Positions 45,459 to 55,405 of a DNA stretch of 64,000 nt are shown piece by piece; the stretch's first letter is position 1, and the number at the start of each line of letters is the position of its first letter. This stretch comes from Luteolibacter rhizosphaerae (GTDB lineage Bacteria > Verrucomicrobiota > Verrucomicrobiia > Verrucomicrobiales > Akkermansiaceae). The stretch lies in assembly GCF_025950095.1 (NCBI RefSeq), contig NZ_JAPDDR010000003.1:496001-560000 (forward strand), given 5' to 3'. The notes beneath the pieces are model-generated. The model was not told the DNA's origin, did not search any database, and was given only the letters and a program-made list of their open reading frames with translations. The position numbers were made by a program, and so were the translations under genes.

Positions 45459-48400
45459 TTACTCCGCCGGAGAAAACCTCACGAACAACTTCTGCCCGCC
45501 GCCTCCCGGCAATCCACCGATCGGAATGCTCATGCTCGTGCTTGTCGCCGGCCAGCTCGCCGCCTTCCAGGTTCCCAAGCTCGTCCACGATTGAAGGTCC
45601 ACCGATCCCTCGAGCTTGTAGTAGCGCCCCGGCACCGTCTTCACGCTCGCCGTCACGCTGTTCGCATGGCGCGTCACTCCCAGCCCCATCAGCAGGCTCG
45701 CCGGATTGGTCGGATCGGTTCCCGCCGCATGCTCCTCCGCATTGCTCATCCCGTCGCCGTCGCTATCGGCGCTGCCATTCAGCGCCCCCAAGTTCGGAGC
45801 GTAGGCTAGTTCCCAACTGTCCGGCAGCCCGTCCGCATCCTCGTCCTCTTTCCCGCCGAAGCCGAGCGAGATCGAGAAGTAGTAGCTTCGTGCCAGATTA
45901 GTATGCTGATACCCCTTCGGCACCGGCGCTTGGCCGGCCGCCAGGATGCTGCCGACGTTGGTGACATCGTAGCTGTAGTAGATCTGGTCGCCGCCGTCCG
46001 TGTAGGAGATCACGCCCGGTCCCGTGCCGCCCGTGCCATCCGGGAAGGAATCGGTGAAACCTGCCGCCAGCTTCTCGCCGGGAGCAAGCGTCACCCGCGC
46101 CCCGGGTGCGAAGGGGAAGCTGTTCGCGCCGAGTACATAGCTGGTCCGCGTGCTGCCCACCGCCAGCACGGTGAAATCGTTGTCCGAATTCACCTTCACC
46201 AGGAAGGGGGTCACAGGGTCCCCCGTGCGCGCGGCATGGAAGCGGAAGTCACCCACCGTCACCGTCATCGTGGCAGCGGTCGTGTTGGTGAAGGTGTCCG
46301 TTTCGTTGATCACCAGGTTCGAGTTCGCGCCATCGGCCGCAGCTCCCGGGGCGGCCGCCGGGCCATTGCCCACCTCATAGCCGGTGATGATGTAGCTGAT
46401 CGCGAACTGGTATCTCCGGAATAGCGTGGTGTAGAGCTCGGTGCCGTGATCCGGCATCTGCCCGAGGCTCACCGAACCGCCGTCCGCATCCGTTTCTCCA
46501 CCGCCATACCAGATCTCGTCGCCGTCGAAGTCCCAGTCGATGATGCCGGCCACGCTTCCGCCGGAGCCATCCGGATTCGCATCCATGAAGCCGATCGCGA
46601 TCGTCTGCCCGGGTGCCAGCGTAACGTTGGAGACTCCATCGGAGAATGGCAGGTCGTTCGAACCGATCGCATACTGGGTCCGCGGCGTCCCGATCGCCAC
46701 CACGCTGAAGTTGTTGTCGCCATTCACCTTCACCACGAAGGGCGTCAGCGGATCGCCGGTCCGTCCCGCGTTGAAGCGGAAGCGGTCGATGCTCACCGTG
46801 ATCGTGGTGCCCGTGGTGTTGGTGTAGGTGGCATCTTCATTCACCACGATGTTCGAGTGCCACAGATCCGGACCGTGCGCATCGGGCGGGGTGGGGCCGG
46901 GAATGCCGATCTCGCCGCCGTCGTAGAAGCCCTGCGTCTTCGTGCAGGAGTCTGCATCCATCCCCAGGATCCAGTCCGCGAGATGCGAGACACCCGTCGT
47001 GTCCACGATGCCCTTCGCCAGCGGCGGCATCGAGCAACACTCGTCGATGGTGTTCATCCGCAGCAGCATTACCGAGTTCTCGAAGCTGCCGGGCTTCACC
47101 ACCGCCGGTGCCGGCGCACCCAGCCCGTCGATCACCGGACCACAGATGATCGATTGGCTATCGAGCGGGGTCGTCAGGCGGGCGTCGAAGAAGGCTCGCG
47201 AACTGCCGCCAGGTTGGTGGCAGTGCGAGCAGTTGCTATCGAGATAGGATCGTGCCCATGCCTCGTCGGAAACCGTGGGGCTATTCGCATCCGCTGAAGT
47301 GAGGACACCGGCCAAGCTCTCCTCCGTGATCACTTGCGGTAGGAAGCCCGCGACACTCAGGGACTCAATCTGGTTCGCCGTTCCGCCGCCGGGGTAGCTG
47401 TAGTTGCGGTTGAGCTGTCGCGTGCGGAATCCCAGCACCGGGCCCGCCACTCCCGTATGGCACAGGTTGCATTGCTGCCGGCTGGGGTAGAGATATTCGA
47501 AGGATTGCCCGTCCACCGTCAGCACCTCCTCTCCGCCGTCTTCTAACAAATCCGCCTCGCTCCCGTCGGGCCGCCACTTGTAGGTCACGCCTCCCCAGCC
47601 GTCCGTCCCGTGCACCAGCAGCCGCGTTTCCAACGGCGCGTCGTTGTCCGGCCGCGCGAAGTGTTTCACGAAGACGGAGCCCACCGGCAGTTGCCAAGCT
47701 CCATTCTCGCTGAAGCTGATTTGTTCCAGCGGCGTGTTCGCAACCCCGTCGTTCGGGATCATCACCCAACGCTTCTTGTGCATTCCCGCACTCCACAGCG
47801 GCATGTTCACGTCGAAAGGGATCAGGCTCGCCGCCGGTGTCAGCGTCGCCAGGTTCGTGAAGAGCCCCGTTTGCGATAGCAGCTGCGGATACTGCCACGT
47901 CCCTCCGCCCGGCGGTCCCGCCGGCTTGATTCGCGAGATCTGCGCCGTGCCCGGATTTGCCCCGGCCAATTGCAGCAACAGCGGCTCGCCCTGCGTATCC
48001 TCGCCGAAGGAACTGATCCCGTTGAAGAGATACCCGGCTCGCCCCTGCGCGAATTGCTGCACGGAGACCGTCTGCTTCGTCACCGGATCATACTCCAGCG
48101 CGTAGAGCAGCTGCGTTCCGTTGTCGCCGAAGAGATACTTCCCCGCCAGTTGCGGCAGCGCCGTGCCGCGATACACGTGCCCGCCGATGATGCAGGAGCC
48201 TACCGCGTGCGAGTAATCGAAGACCGGCCCGCGCGAGGTCCCGATCAGCGGGCTTGGCGCGGCCCGGAAGGCTTCCGCGATTCCCTCCTTGTAGTTCCAC
48301 TCGAAGTTGAGCCCCGGCTCGTCGATCACGCTCACCTCTTCGCGGTTGTTCGCGCCCACGTCGCCAATCCAGAACAAGCCCGTCGCCGCGTCGAATGTCA

Positions 48401-50120
48401 TTCGGTGAGGCTCGCGCAGGCCGATCGCGTAGAATTCTTCCAGAATCCCTCCGTTTACATCCTGCCACGGATTGTCACTAGGAATGTAGTAGTTCTGGGT
48501 GAAGGATCCCGGCCCCAGCGGCTGCCGGCGGATCGGGTGGCTGATCGCGCCGCCCTGCATGTCCACGTCCATCCGCCACACCCCGGAGCGCGGCCGGTCG
48601 TCGATCTTCTGCGTGTGCGGAGTGGAGTCGCCGCTCTCTGTTCCTTCGTCGCCGAAAGCCAGATACAGGAATCCATCCGCGCCGAAACACATCCCGCCGC
48701 CCTCGTGGCCTTTGGCGGTGTCGTATTGGTGGATCAGCAGCTGCTCGCTTGCCGGGGTGAAGGCCGTGCCGTTCCAGGTGTAGCGCGCCAGCCGGTCGTA
48801 GAATGGCGGATCCGCGTTCGGGGCGTCGTTCGCGTTATGGGTGTAGTAGACGTAGAGATGGTCCTTTCCCTGTCCCTTGCCGAATTGCGGGTGGAACACC
48901 GCGGACAGGATTCCCCCGTGCTTCGTGTTGTTGTCCTGATTCTCCCAATTCAGGTGCCACACCCGGTCGCGGATATCCAGCACCTCCTGCTTGGTGGTCG
49001 TCGTGTCGCTATCCGCGATTTTGTAAACGCGACCGTCCATCTCCACCACCATCAGTTGGCCTGCCTGCATCGGCCATGGCTTGGCTTCGATCGGCGCATC
49101 CCAAGCGAGGGCAGGGAAGGCCTTCACCACCTCCACGCCCGTCGGTACGATCGATAGCGTCGGCAGCGCTCCGTTGGCGAATGGTGCCACGGCCTTCGGC
49201 CCGCCGAAGCCGCTGATCCCTTCCGCATTCGCCCGCAGCGAGATCTGGGTCGGGCTCGGGAAATCGGAGGGAATGGTCGCCGCCGGATTCTCTCCCGCGC
49301 ACCACTTCAGAGCCCGCACCAGAATCTCTTGGAAGGCCGCGCAGCGCATCCCTTCCGGTGCTGTCTGCCCCTCCCACACGTGGCCATAGCTGGAGGCATA
49401 CACCCGACCGGCTCCGTAGGTTGTCGTCCATTCCACCGGAAACTGGAGCTGCGTAAGCGGATCCTTCGCGTAGGACAGTACCGTCAGATTGTTCGCCGGG
49501 CCGCGCGGGTAGCGCCAGACCTCCAGGTCGGTCGCCATCCAGGAACTCGGCAGACCCGCATGGATCGGGTGATTGCCCAGCCGCTTCACCTCCACGTTTA
49601 CCCGGTCGCCATGACTCGTGCCCTCACCCAAGCCCGGGAGCAGTAGCTGCAGTGCATCGCCCAAGCCGATCAAGGGAGCCTTCCCGACACCCACCGGATT
49701 CCAGCGCAGTCCCAGCATCTCATCGTAGGCGGTCCATCCCGCAAAGGAGTCGCAGGCCTCGTGGAAGGCCACGAAGCCGCCGCCGCCGTTCACATAGTTT
49801 TGGAACGCCGTCTCAACCGCCGCCGGCCAGCGCGGCTGCCCGAGGGCGCCATTGCTATAACCGGACAGCACCACGTCATAGTTCGCGAAGTTAGGCGACC
49901 AAGTCGACCAAGCCGGATCCGAGGCCGCACCCGGCGTGACCGAAACCTCGACATCGAAACTCCCGTCCCGGGAAATGATCGCCGTCAGGATATCCTTCCG
50001 GTGGTTCCAGTCGTGATTGCTGGCACCTTCGATGATCAGCACTTTCATCCGCTCGGCATGAGCGGTACAGAGGCAGGCCAGAGCGGCCAGCCCGGCGAGG
50101 AGGGGGCGGGGAAGTTTCAT
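45459..50120 (-). CDS. Giant secreted ThuA / sugar dehydrogenase / cytochrome c fusion
   Basis: A 1553-residue exported protein. The order is: signal peptide (residues 1-22), ThuA-like domain (about 24-270), PQQ-type soluble sugar dehydrogenase beta-propeller (about 300-740), and a cytochrome-like region with two heme sites CNLCH (near 883) and CSHCH (near 964). Two copies of a beta-sandwich of about 110 residues follow (near 1088 and 1265; each begins SN-VVNE or SN-VINE and holds a TPF-VKVN core). The C-terminus has thrombospondin-type calcium repeats (DADGLPDSWE, DSDGDGMSNAEE, about 1425-1475). It probably oxidises sugars in the envelope and passes electrons through its own hemes. No cofactor genes are adjacent. 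Confidence 0.88.
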   Translation of the reverse strand: MKLPRPLLAGLAALACLCTAHAERMKVLIIEGASNHDWNHRKDILTAIISRDGSFDVEVSVTPGAASDPAWSTWSPNFANYDVVLSGYSNGALGQPRWPAAVETAFQNYVNGGGGFVAFHEACDSFAGWTAYDEMLGLRWNPVGVGKAPLIGLGDALQLLLPGLGEGTSHGDRVNVEVKRLGNHPIHAGLPSSWMATDLEVWRYPRGPANNLTVLSYAKDPLTQLQFPVEWTTTYGAGRVYASSYGHVWEGQTAPEGMRCAAFQEILVRALKWCAGENPAATIPSDFPSPTQISLRANAEGISGFGGPKAVAPFANGALPTLSIVPTGVEVVKAFPALAWDAPIEAKPWPMQAGQLMVVEMDGRVYKIADSDTTTTKQEVLDIRDRVWHLNWENQDNNTKHGGILSAVFHPQFGKGQGKDHLYVYYTHNANDAPNADPPFYDRLARYTWNGTAFTPASEQLLIHQYDTAKGHEGGGMCFGADGFLYLAFGDEGTESGDSTPHTQKIDDRPRSGVWRMDVDMQGGAISHPIRRQPLGPGSFTQNYYIPSDNPWQDVNGGILEEFYAIGLREPHRMTFDAATGLFWIGDVGANNREEVSVIDEPGLNFEWNYKEGIAEAFRAAPSPLIGTSRGPVFDYSHAVGSCIIGGHVYRGTALPQLAGKYLFGDNGTQLLYALEYDPVTKQTVSVQQFAQGRAGYLFNGISSFGEDTQGEPLLLQLAGANPGTAQISRIKPAGPPGGGTWQYPQLLSQTGLFTNLATLTPAASLIPFDVNMPLWSAGMHKKRWVMIPNDGVANTPLEQISFSENGAWQLPVGSVFVKHFARPDNDAPLETRLLVHGTDGWGGVTYKWRPDGSEADLLEDGGEEVLTVDGQSFEYLYPSRQQCNLCHTGVAGPVLGFRTRQLNRNYSYPGGGTANQIESLSVAGFLPQVITEESLAGVLTSADANSPTVSDEAWARSYLDSNCSHCHQPGGSSRAFFDARLTTPLDSQSIICGPVIDGLGAPAPAVVKPGSFENSVMLLRMNTIDECCSMPPLAKGIVDTTGVSHLADWILGMDADSCTKTQGFYDGGEIGIPGPTPPDAHGPDLWHSNIVVNEDATYTNTTGTTITVSIDRFRFNAGRTGDPLTPFVVKVNGDNNFSVVAIGTPRTQYAIGSNDLPFSDGVSNVTLAPGQTIAIGFMDANPDGSGGSVAGIIDWDFDGDEIWYGGGETDADGGSVSLGQMPDHGTELYTTLFRRYQFAISYIITGYEVGNGPAAAPGAAADGANSNLVINETDTFTNTTAATMTVTVGDFRFHAARTGDPVTPFLVKVNSDNDFTVLAVGSTRTSYVLGANSFPFAPGARVTLAPGEKLAAGFTDSFPDGTGGTGPGVISYTDGGDQIYYSYDVTNVGSILAAGQAPVPKGYQHTNLARSYYFSISLGFGGKEDEDADGLPDSWELAYAPNLGALNGSADSDGDGMSNAEEHAAGTDPTNPASLLMGLGVTRHANSVTASVKTVPGRYYKLEGSVDLQSWTSLGTWKAASWPATSTSMSIPIGGLPGGGGQKLFVRFSPAE

Positions 50121-50224
50121 GGAAGGACCGGTGGGGGGCCGGCCGCGCTCCTCATGAATCGAGAGCGCGGAAACAGATAAGCGCGAAGCAAAGCAAAGAT
50201 GCCCGCCCGCGCCTAGCGCTTTGA

Positions 50225-50251
50225 ATTACGCATCTGCGTAATATCACGCAG
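50225..50251. promoter_or_regulatory. Overlapping palindromes upstream of the ThuA fusion gene
   Basis: ATTACGCA-TC-TGCGTAAT (50225-50242) is a perfect inverted repeat. It overlaps a second one, CTGCGT-N6-ACGCAG (50234-50251). Three ACGCA/TGCGT half-sites therefore stand in a row, about 105 bases upstream of the fusion gene (minus strand) and just past the stop of the ABM-like gene. This looks like a binding site for a dimeric regulator; its identity is unknown. Confidence 0.45.
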
Positions 50252-50255
50252 AGTG

Positions 50256-50621
50256 TTAACTCCGCTCGATCCCGCTGTGCAACACGAACCACGCCGGATT
50301 CAGGTGTGCCAGAGGCTCGCGGAGCTTGTCGATCTCCTCCGCCGAACCATGGAATTCCAGACGGGTCATGTCGCTGAACTGCAACATCTTCTCGATCACA
50401 TGGCCCACGTTCTGCAGGTGCGCCAAGGTGCCCTCCGCACCCACATATCCCTCGCGGCAAAACACTTCATCTCCGTTGATCGTGAACTCGTAGAAGAGAC
50501 ACAGCGACTCGGAGCGAGTCGTCGCGACGAATTCCTTCAAGACCTCCTCAACATCCGGCCATTTACCGGCGTGGACCTTGAAATACGGATGCAGGGTAAC
50601 AAGATTGGCAGGCAGACTCAT
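50256..50621 (-). CDS. ABM-like (dimeric alpha/beta barrel) small protein
   Basis: A 121-residue soluble protein resembling antibiotic-biosynthesis-monooxygenase folds: HPYFKVHAGKWPDVEEVLKE, then SLCLFYEFTINGDEVFCREGY and VGHVIEKM. Proteins of this fold act as small oxygenases, dismutases or binding proteins; no catalytic residue set is identifiable. It lies 38 bases beyond the terminator that follows the small lipoprotein gene, so it is probably transcribed separately. Confidence 0.65.
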   Translation of the reverse strand: MSLPANLVTLHPYFKVHAGKWPDVEEVLKEFVATTRSESLCLFYEFTINGDEVFCREGYVGAEGTLAHLQNVGHVIEKMLQFSDMTRLEFHGSAEEIDKLREPLAHLNPAWFVLHSGIERS

Positions 50622-50659
50622 GCTGCCGCATTCAAGCGGACCACATGCCGATGGGCAGG

Positions 50660-50704
50660 AAAAAATGCGGAGAGCCCCCCGCCGCAGCCCGGGCCTCTCC
50701 GCAT
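50660..50704 (-). terminator. Intrinsic terminator of the small lipoprotein gene
   Basis: On the minus strand ATGCGGAGAG and CTCTCCGCAT form a perfect 10-bp stem with a GC-rich loop, followed by a run of six T (the last stem base plus five). Arms are at 50695-50704 and 50665-50674; the T-run is at 50660-50665. It lies about 20 bases after the stop at 50724. Confidence 0.85.
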
Positions 50705-50723
50705 CGGAAAAATCTCTCCCGGT

Positions 50724-50996
50724 CTACTTGCTGCCGTAGCCGCCGGGATTCTTGAAGCCATCCCCGTAGCCCCAGATGTAGTCGTTGCGATGGGCGCTCG
50801 GCAGCGTCCGGTCCGTGTTGATGTGCGGGTTATACGGCCTGCCGCTGTAGCGGTCGCCGCTGCCATCGGTGTGGCCGCGATAGTAGGCGTCTCGAGGCGA
50901 ATACCCCGCGGCCTGATAGCCGACGGCGTTATGACTGCATGCAGGCGCGGATAGCGCCACGATCACGCCCAGTGGGACAAGGGTGGACAATTTCAT
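50724..50996 (-). CDS. Small lipoprotein rich in Gly, Tyr and Asn
   Basis: A 90-residue exported protein with a lipoprotein-like signal (VALSAPACS, Cys at about residue 20). The mature part is Gly/Tyr/Asn/Arg-rich with several YxxG repeats, as in small envelope lipoproteins of unknown function. Its own terminator follows, so it is probably a monocistronic, well-expressed gene. Confidence 0.7.
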   Translation of the reverse strand: MKLSTLVPLGVIVALSAPACSHNAVGYQAAGYSPRDAYYRGHTDGSGDRYSGRPYNPHINTDRTLPSAHRNDYIWGYGDGFKNPGGYGSK

Positions 50997-51053
50997 AGCA
51001 CTCTCTCCCTAACACGTTTTTCCAGCCCGTCCAATGACATTTCAAACACCCAT

Positions 51054-51743
51054 TCAACGCCGCAGGCTCGCCCCGCGCGGACGTAATGGCGCCAGAGCCC
51101 CTAGGATCAGCCCCCCGGCGAAGCCACCGATATGGGCCCCATACGCCGTCGCGGATTCCACCTGACCCATCACCGAATAGACGTCGATCAACACCCCTGC
51201 CACACCCACCGCTGCGAGACGGGCCGGGCTGATTGGTCGCGAGATTGGCCAGATATGCGGATCCGGCAGATGCCACCGCATCGCCATCGAGAGATAGAAC
51301 CCCTCGAAGCCCATCAGCGCCCCGGATGCCCCGAGCATGGGGATCGGCTTGTCCGGCGCCAGCGCCACATGAAAGGCCGCTGCGGTGAATGCCGTGACGA
51401 AAAAGATCCCGAACATCCAACGCTGTCCGATCAAGTCCGCCACCAGCGCCGCGAAGATCCACAGGAAGAGCATGTTATAGATCACATGATCCGGGCTCCC
51501 GTGCAGGAACGCGTAGCTGATCATCGTCCCGAAAGCCTTCGCATCCTCCGCCCCGAAGCTCCCGGCTACCAAGTGCTGCCATGCCCCCGTCACCTCGGTC
51601 GGCATGCACATGAAAGGCACATACCACTCCCTCCCTTCCAGAGCTTGGAACACGTAGATCCCGAAAATCACCGCGATCAACCCCAGCAGCGGCCCCTGCG
51701 CCTCGAACAATCCCCGCGTGGCATCATAACGCACTCCTCTCAT
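51054..51743 (-). CDS. Rhomboid-family intramembrane serine protease
   Basis: A 229-residue, six-helix membrane protease. The catalytic dyad is S140 in LGASGALMG and H204 in YGAHIGGFAGG; H86 and N90 (HVIYN) form the oxyanion site. It cleaves transmembrane substrates inside the lipid bilayer; the substrate here is unknown. The gene is on the minus strand between sdaA and the small lipoprotein gene. Confidence 0.92.
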   Translation of the reverse strand: MRGVRYDATRGLFEAQGPLLGLIAVIFGIYVFQALEGREWYVPFMCMPTEVTGAWQHLVAGSFGAEDAKAFGTMISYAFLHGSPDHVIYNMLFLWIFAALVADLIGQRWMFGIFFVTAFTAAAFHVALAPDKPIPMLGASGALMGFEGFYLSMAMRWHLPDPHIWPISRPISPARLAAVGVAGVLIDVYSVMGQVESATAYGAHIGGFAGGLILGALAPLRPRGASLRR

Positions 51744-51789
51744 CCTGCGGCACCATGGCGGCAGTCGGGCGCGGATGGCAAGCGGGGCC

Positions 51790-53160
51790 TCAGCACTCCA
51801 CCACGTTCACCGCCAGACCCCCGCGCGACGTCTCCTTGTACTTCGACTTCATGTCCCGCCCCGTGTCCCGCATCGTCTTGATCACTTTGTCCAGCGACAC
51901 GAAGTGCGAGCCGTCACCCGCCATCGCCAGTCGCGCTGCATTGATCGCCTTCACGGAAGCCATCGCATTCCGCTCGATGCACGGGATCTGCACCAGCCCG
52001 CCGACCGGATCGCAGGTCAGCCCCAAGTTGTGTTCCATCCCGATCTCCGCCGCATTCTCGACCTGCTTCGGCGTCCCGCCCAGATACTCCACCAGCCCCG
52101 CCGCCGCCATCGAGCAAGCCACACCCACTTCCCCCTGACAACCGGCCTCCGCCCCGGAGATCGAGGCATTCCGCTTGTAGAGCATCCCGATCGCCGCCGC
52201 TGTCAGCAGGAAGCGGTGCACGCCATCGGGGTGCGGCGAGTGCCGGAAACGATACGCATAGTGCAGAACGGCCGGGATGATCCCCGCGGCCCCGTTCGTC
52301 GGCGCCGTCACCACCCGCCCGCCCGCCGCATTCTCTTCGTTCACGGCCAGCGCGTAGAGATTGACCCAATCGAGGATTGTCAGCGGATCGGTCAGCGAAG
52401 CTTCAGGATGACTGCACAGGCTCTCGAAAATAGCCTTCGCGCGGCGCTTTACTTTCAGCCCCCCGGGCAGCGTGCCTTCCTGCGAGCACCCGCGCTTCAC
52501 GCACAGCTGCATCGCCTGCCACACGGCATTCAACCGCGCGCGCGTCTCCGCCTCCGGCCGGAAGGCCGCCTCGTTCTCTAACAATAGCGTCGCGATCGAG
52601 CACGCCTTGTTCTCGCAGTGCGCCATTAGCTCCGCCGCATTCGTGAAAGGATGCGCCACCGAAATCTCCGTAGCCACCGGTGCCTGCATCTCCGCCTCGC
52701 TCGCGATGAATCCACCGCCCAGCGAGTAGATCACCGCATCCGCCAGCGGGCTCCCCGCCGCATCCAGCGCCGTGAAATGCATGCCGTTCGGGTGCAGCGG
52801 CAGCGGCTTCAGCCGCTTGAAGTCCAGATCGGCCCGCTCGTCGAATTCGATCTCCTCCCCCCACGGCAGCAGCAGTCTCCCCGCGCGGATTCCCGCCAGC
52901 TTCGCCGGGATGCTGTCGATCTCCACCGTCTCCGGCTCCTCGCCTAGGAAGCCCAGCAGGATGGCCGAGTCCGTCCCGTGCCCCTTGCCCGTCGCCGCCA
53001 GCGATCCATACAGGTCGCAGCGCACCCGGCTCACCCGCTCGGCCAATCCCTGCTCCACCAGTCCGCGGACGAAGCGGCTGGCCGCCCGCATCGGACCCAC
53101 CGTGTGGGATGAGGAGGGGCCTACGCCGATCGTGAAAAGGTCTAGTGCGGAAAGGGTCAT
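51790..53160 (-). CDS. sdaA: L-serine ammonia-lyase, single-chain, iron-sulfur type
   Basis: A 456-residue enzyme converting serine to pyruvate and ammonia. The N-terminal beta domain begins with [20 protein letters not shown]. The C-terminal domain carries cluster-ligand cysteines in [20 protein letters not shown] and [14 protein letters not shown]. Length is typical for the fused alpha/beta type. It is divergent from benE across 87 bases. Confidence 0.95.
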   Translation of the reverse strand: MTLSALDLFTIGVGPSSSHTVGPMRAASRFVRGLVEQGLAERVSRVRCDLYGSLAATGKGHGTDSAILLGFLGEEPETVEIDSIPAKLAGIRAGRLLLPWGEEIEFDERADLDFKRLKPLPLHPNGMHFTALDAAGSPLADAVIYSLGGGFIASEAEMQAPVATEISVAHPFTNAAELMAHCENKACSIATLLLENEAAFRPEAETRARLNAVWQAMQLCVKRGCSQEGTLPGGLKVKRRAKAIFESLCSHPEASLTDPLTILDWVNLYALAVNEENAAGGRVVTAPTNGAAGIIPAVLHYAYRFRHSPHPDGVHRFLLTAAAIGMLYKRNASISGAEAGCQGEVGVACSMAAAGLVEYLGGTPKQVENAAEIGMEHNLGLTCDPVGGLVQIPCIERNAMASVKAINAARLAMAGDGSHFVSLDKVIKTMRDTGRDMKSKYKETSRGGLAVNVVEC

Positions 53161-53247
53161 GACCGCCGCGTATCCTTTCCGGAAGCGGTTTCCGGCGCAA
53201 GAACGCGGGGAAAAATTGACCGAATCCGCATAAGCCCCCGCCTCTTC

Positions 53248-54486
53248 GTGTCAAAGCCCGCACGCCCGGCCATTGACTCCGCCCGCCCGCAAGCGCATGA
53301 CGGCCCGGCCCGCATGCTGAAGGACTTCTCCATTTCCGCACTCGTCGCGGGTTTCGTCTCCGTGCTGGTCGGCTTTTCCAGCTCCGTCGCCATCATCTTC
53401 CAGGCCACGCAGAATCTCCACGCCACCCCCGAGCAGACCGCCTCGTGGATCTGGGCCATCGGCATCGGCATGGGGATTCCCTCCATCCTCTTCTCCATCG
53501 CCACGCGGAAGCCCATCCTCATCGCCTGGTCCACCCCCGGCGTCGTCGTCATCGGCGCTGCCGCCGCGGCCGGGCACCTCACCATGCCGCAGGCCATCGG
53601 CTGCTTTCTCTTCAGCGCCGTGCTCATCATTGTCACCGGCTTCAGCGGCGGCTTTGAGAAGGTGATGAACTGCCTGCCCCTACCGCTCGCTTCCGCGCTG
53701 CTCGCCGGCGTGCTCTCCCGCTTCGCACTCGATGCCTTCGTCGCCGTGCCGCGGAATCCCGCCCTCGTCCTGCCCATGGTCGGCGCTTACGTCCTCGGTC
53801 GCCGCTTCTGGCCCCGGGCAAATGTCCCTGTCATCCTCCTGCTCGGCATCGCCATCGTCGCGATCCAGGGGCTGTTCCATATGGAGCGCGTCCCGTGGGG
53901 CATCACCCTGCCGGTCTGGATCGCGCCGGAGTTCTCCGCCGCCGCCCTCATCGGCGTTGGCATCCCCTTGTTCATCGTCACCATGGCCTCGCAGAATCTG
54001 CCGGGCATCGCCGCCATCCGCGTCGGCGGCTACGAGGCCCCGGTGTCGAAGATCATCGGCTGGACCGGCGTCTCCACCTTCCTCCTCGCCCCCTTCGGGG
54101 CCTTCGGCATCAATCTTGCCGCCATCACCGCCGCCTTCGTCGTCGGCCCGGAGGCCCATCCGGATCCCGCCCGCCGCTACTGGGCCCCAGTCTGTGCCGG
54201 TCTCTTTTACCTCCTCATCGGCGTCTTCGGCGCCACGGTCGCGGGACTCTTCTCGGCCTTCCCCCGGGAGCTCGTGCTCGCCGTAGGCGGCCTCGCCCTG
54301 CTCGCCACCATCGGGAATGCTTTGGCCGCCGCTCTCGGGGAGGACCGCTATCGGGAGGCCTCGGCCCTCACCTTCTTCGTCACCCTTTCCGGCATCACCC
54401 TGCTAGGCATCGGCTCCGCCTTCTGGGGCATCGTCGCCGGGGCCATCGTGCTGCTCCTGCACCGCCGTCCGGCACACGCGGTTTGA
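53248..54486 (+). CDS. benE: BenE-family benzoate/H+ symporter-like transporter
   Basis: A 412-residue inner-membrane protein with about 11-12 helices. [11 protein letters not shown] and the region [24 protein letters not shown] match BenE. The family is named for benzoate uptake, but no aromatic-degradation genes occur here, so the true substrate is open. A GTG at 53248 is the reported start; ATG 53314, directly before the first helix, is an alternative. Confidence 0.87.
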   Translation: MSKPARPAIDSARPQAHDGPARMLKDFSISALVAGFVSVLVGFSSSVAIIFQATQNLHATPEQTASWIWAIGIGMGIPSILFSIATRKPILIAWSTPGVVVIGAAAAAGHLTMPQAIGCFLFSAVLIIVTGFSGGFEKVMNCLPLPLASALLAGVLSRFALDAFVAVPRNPALVLPMVGAYVLGRRFWPRANVPVILLLGIAIVAIQGLFHMERVPWGITLPVWIAPEFSAAALIGVGIPLFIVTMASQNLPGIAAIRVGGYEAPVSKIIGWTGVSTFLLAPFGAFGINLAAITAAFVVGPEAHPDPARRYWAPVCAGLFYLLIGVFGATVAGLFSAFPRELVLAVGGLALLATIGNALAAALGEDRYREASALTFFVTLSGITLLGIGSAFWGIVAGAIVLLLHRRPAHAV

Positions 54487-54514
54487 CAGCGCCCCTCGGC
54501 TCGCTTTGCTGGCC

Positions 54515-55291
54515 ATGATGAAATCCCTGATCCTTTCCCTCCTCGCCATCGCCTCAGCCTCCGCCGCCATCGTGGAAAAGCCCGTCGAATACAAACAAGG
54601 CGACCTCACCCTCGAAGGCTTCCACGTCTACGACGACAAAGTCGAGGGCAAGCGCCCCGCCGTCCTGGTCATTCACCAGTGGACCGGCCTCTCCGACTAC
54701 GAGAAGATGCGCAGCCGCAAGCTCGCGGAACTCGGCTACAACGTTTTCGCCGCCGATATCTACGGCAAGGGTATCCGCCCCGTTCCGCCCGAAGCGTCGA
54801 AGGAAGCGGGCAAATACAAAGGCGACCGCGACCTCTACCGCGCTCGCCTGAATGCCGCGCTCGACGTGCTCAAGGCCGATGAACACACCGATACCTCCCG
54901 CATCGCCGCCATCGGCTACTGCTTCGGTGGTGGCGGTGTCCTCGAGCTCGCCCGCAGCGGCGCGGACATTGCCGGGGTCGTCTCCTTCCACGGCGCCATC
55001 GATGCCGCCCCCGGCAAGGAAGCTCCCGCCGGTGGCGTGAAGGCGAAGGTCCTCGTCCTCCACGGTGCCATCGATCCCCATGTCCCCAGCGAGCACGTCC
55101 TCGCCTTCGGCAAGGAAATGGAGAACGCCGGTGCCGACTGGCAATTCGTCGCCTATGGCGACGCCGTTCACTCCTTCACCCAAGAGAAAGCCGGCAACGA
55201 TCCCTCCAAAGGCTCTGCCTACAACGAGAAAGCCGACAAGCGCTCATGGGAAGCCATGAAGACCTTCTTCGCCGAGATCTTCGCCAAGTAA
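54515..55291 (+). CDS. Exported dienelactone hydrolase family protein
   Basis: A 258-residue alpha/beta hydrolase with a signal peptide (cleavage near ASASA). The triad is Cys in GYCFGGGG, Asp in HGAIDPHV and His in AVHSFTQ, the Cys-Asp-His set of dienelactone hydrolases. The natural substrate in this setting is unknown. The ATG at 54515 is followed directly by a second ATG. Confidence 0.9.
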   Translation: MMKSLILSLLAIASASAAIVEKPVEYKQGDLTLEGFHVYDDKVEGKRPAVLVIHQWTGLSDYEKMRSRKLAELGYNVFAADIYGKGIRPVPPEASKEAGKYKGDRDLYRARLNAALDVLKADEHTDTSRIAAIGYCFGGGGVLELARSGADIAGVVSFHGAIDAAPGKEAPAGGVKAKVLVLHGAIDPHVPSEHVLAFGKEMENAGADWQFVAYGDAVHSFTQEKAGNDPSKGSAYNEKADKRSWEAMKTFFAEIFAK

Positions 55292-55312
55292 TCCCCGCGC
55301 ACTCCTTTCGAG

Positions 55313-55339
55313 GGCAGGATGCTTATCCCGCATCCTGCC
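55313..55339. terminator. Hairpin between convergent genes
   Basis: GGCAGGATGC and GCATCCTGCC form a perfect 10-bp stem around a 7-base loop. It is located between the convergent dienelactone hydrolase gene and the frameshifted gene. No T-run follows on either strand, so it is a candidate Rho-independent-like stop or 3'-end stabiliser rather than a standard terminator. Confidence 0.5.
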
Positions 55340-55405
55340 TCCTCATCCTCCCCGTCATCCGCCCAGACCCGTGGAGCCCATCAGGACCGGCTCCACCTCC
55401 TGTCC

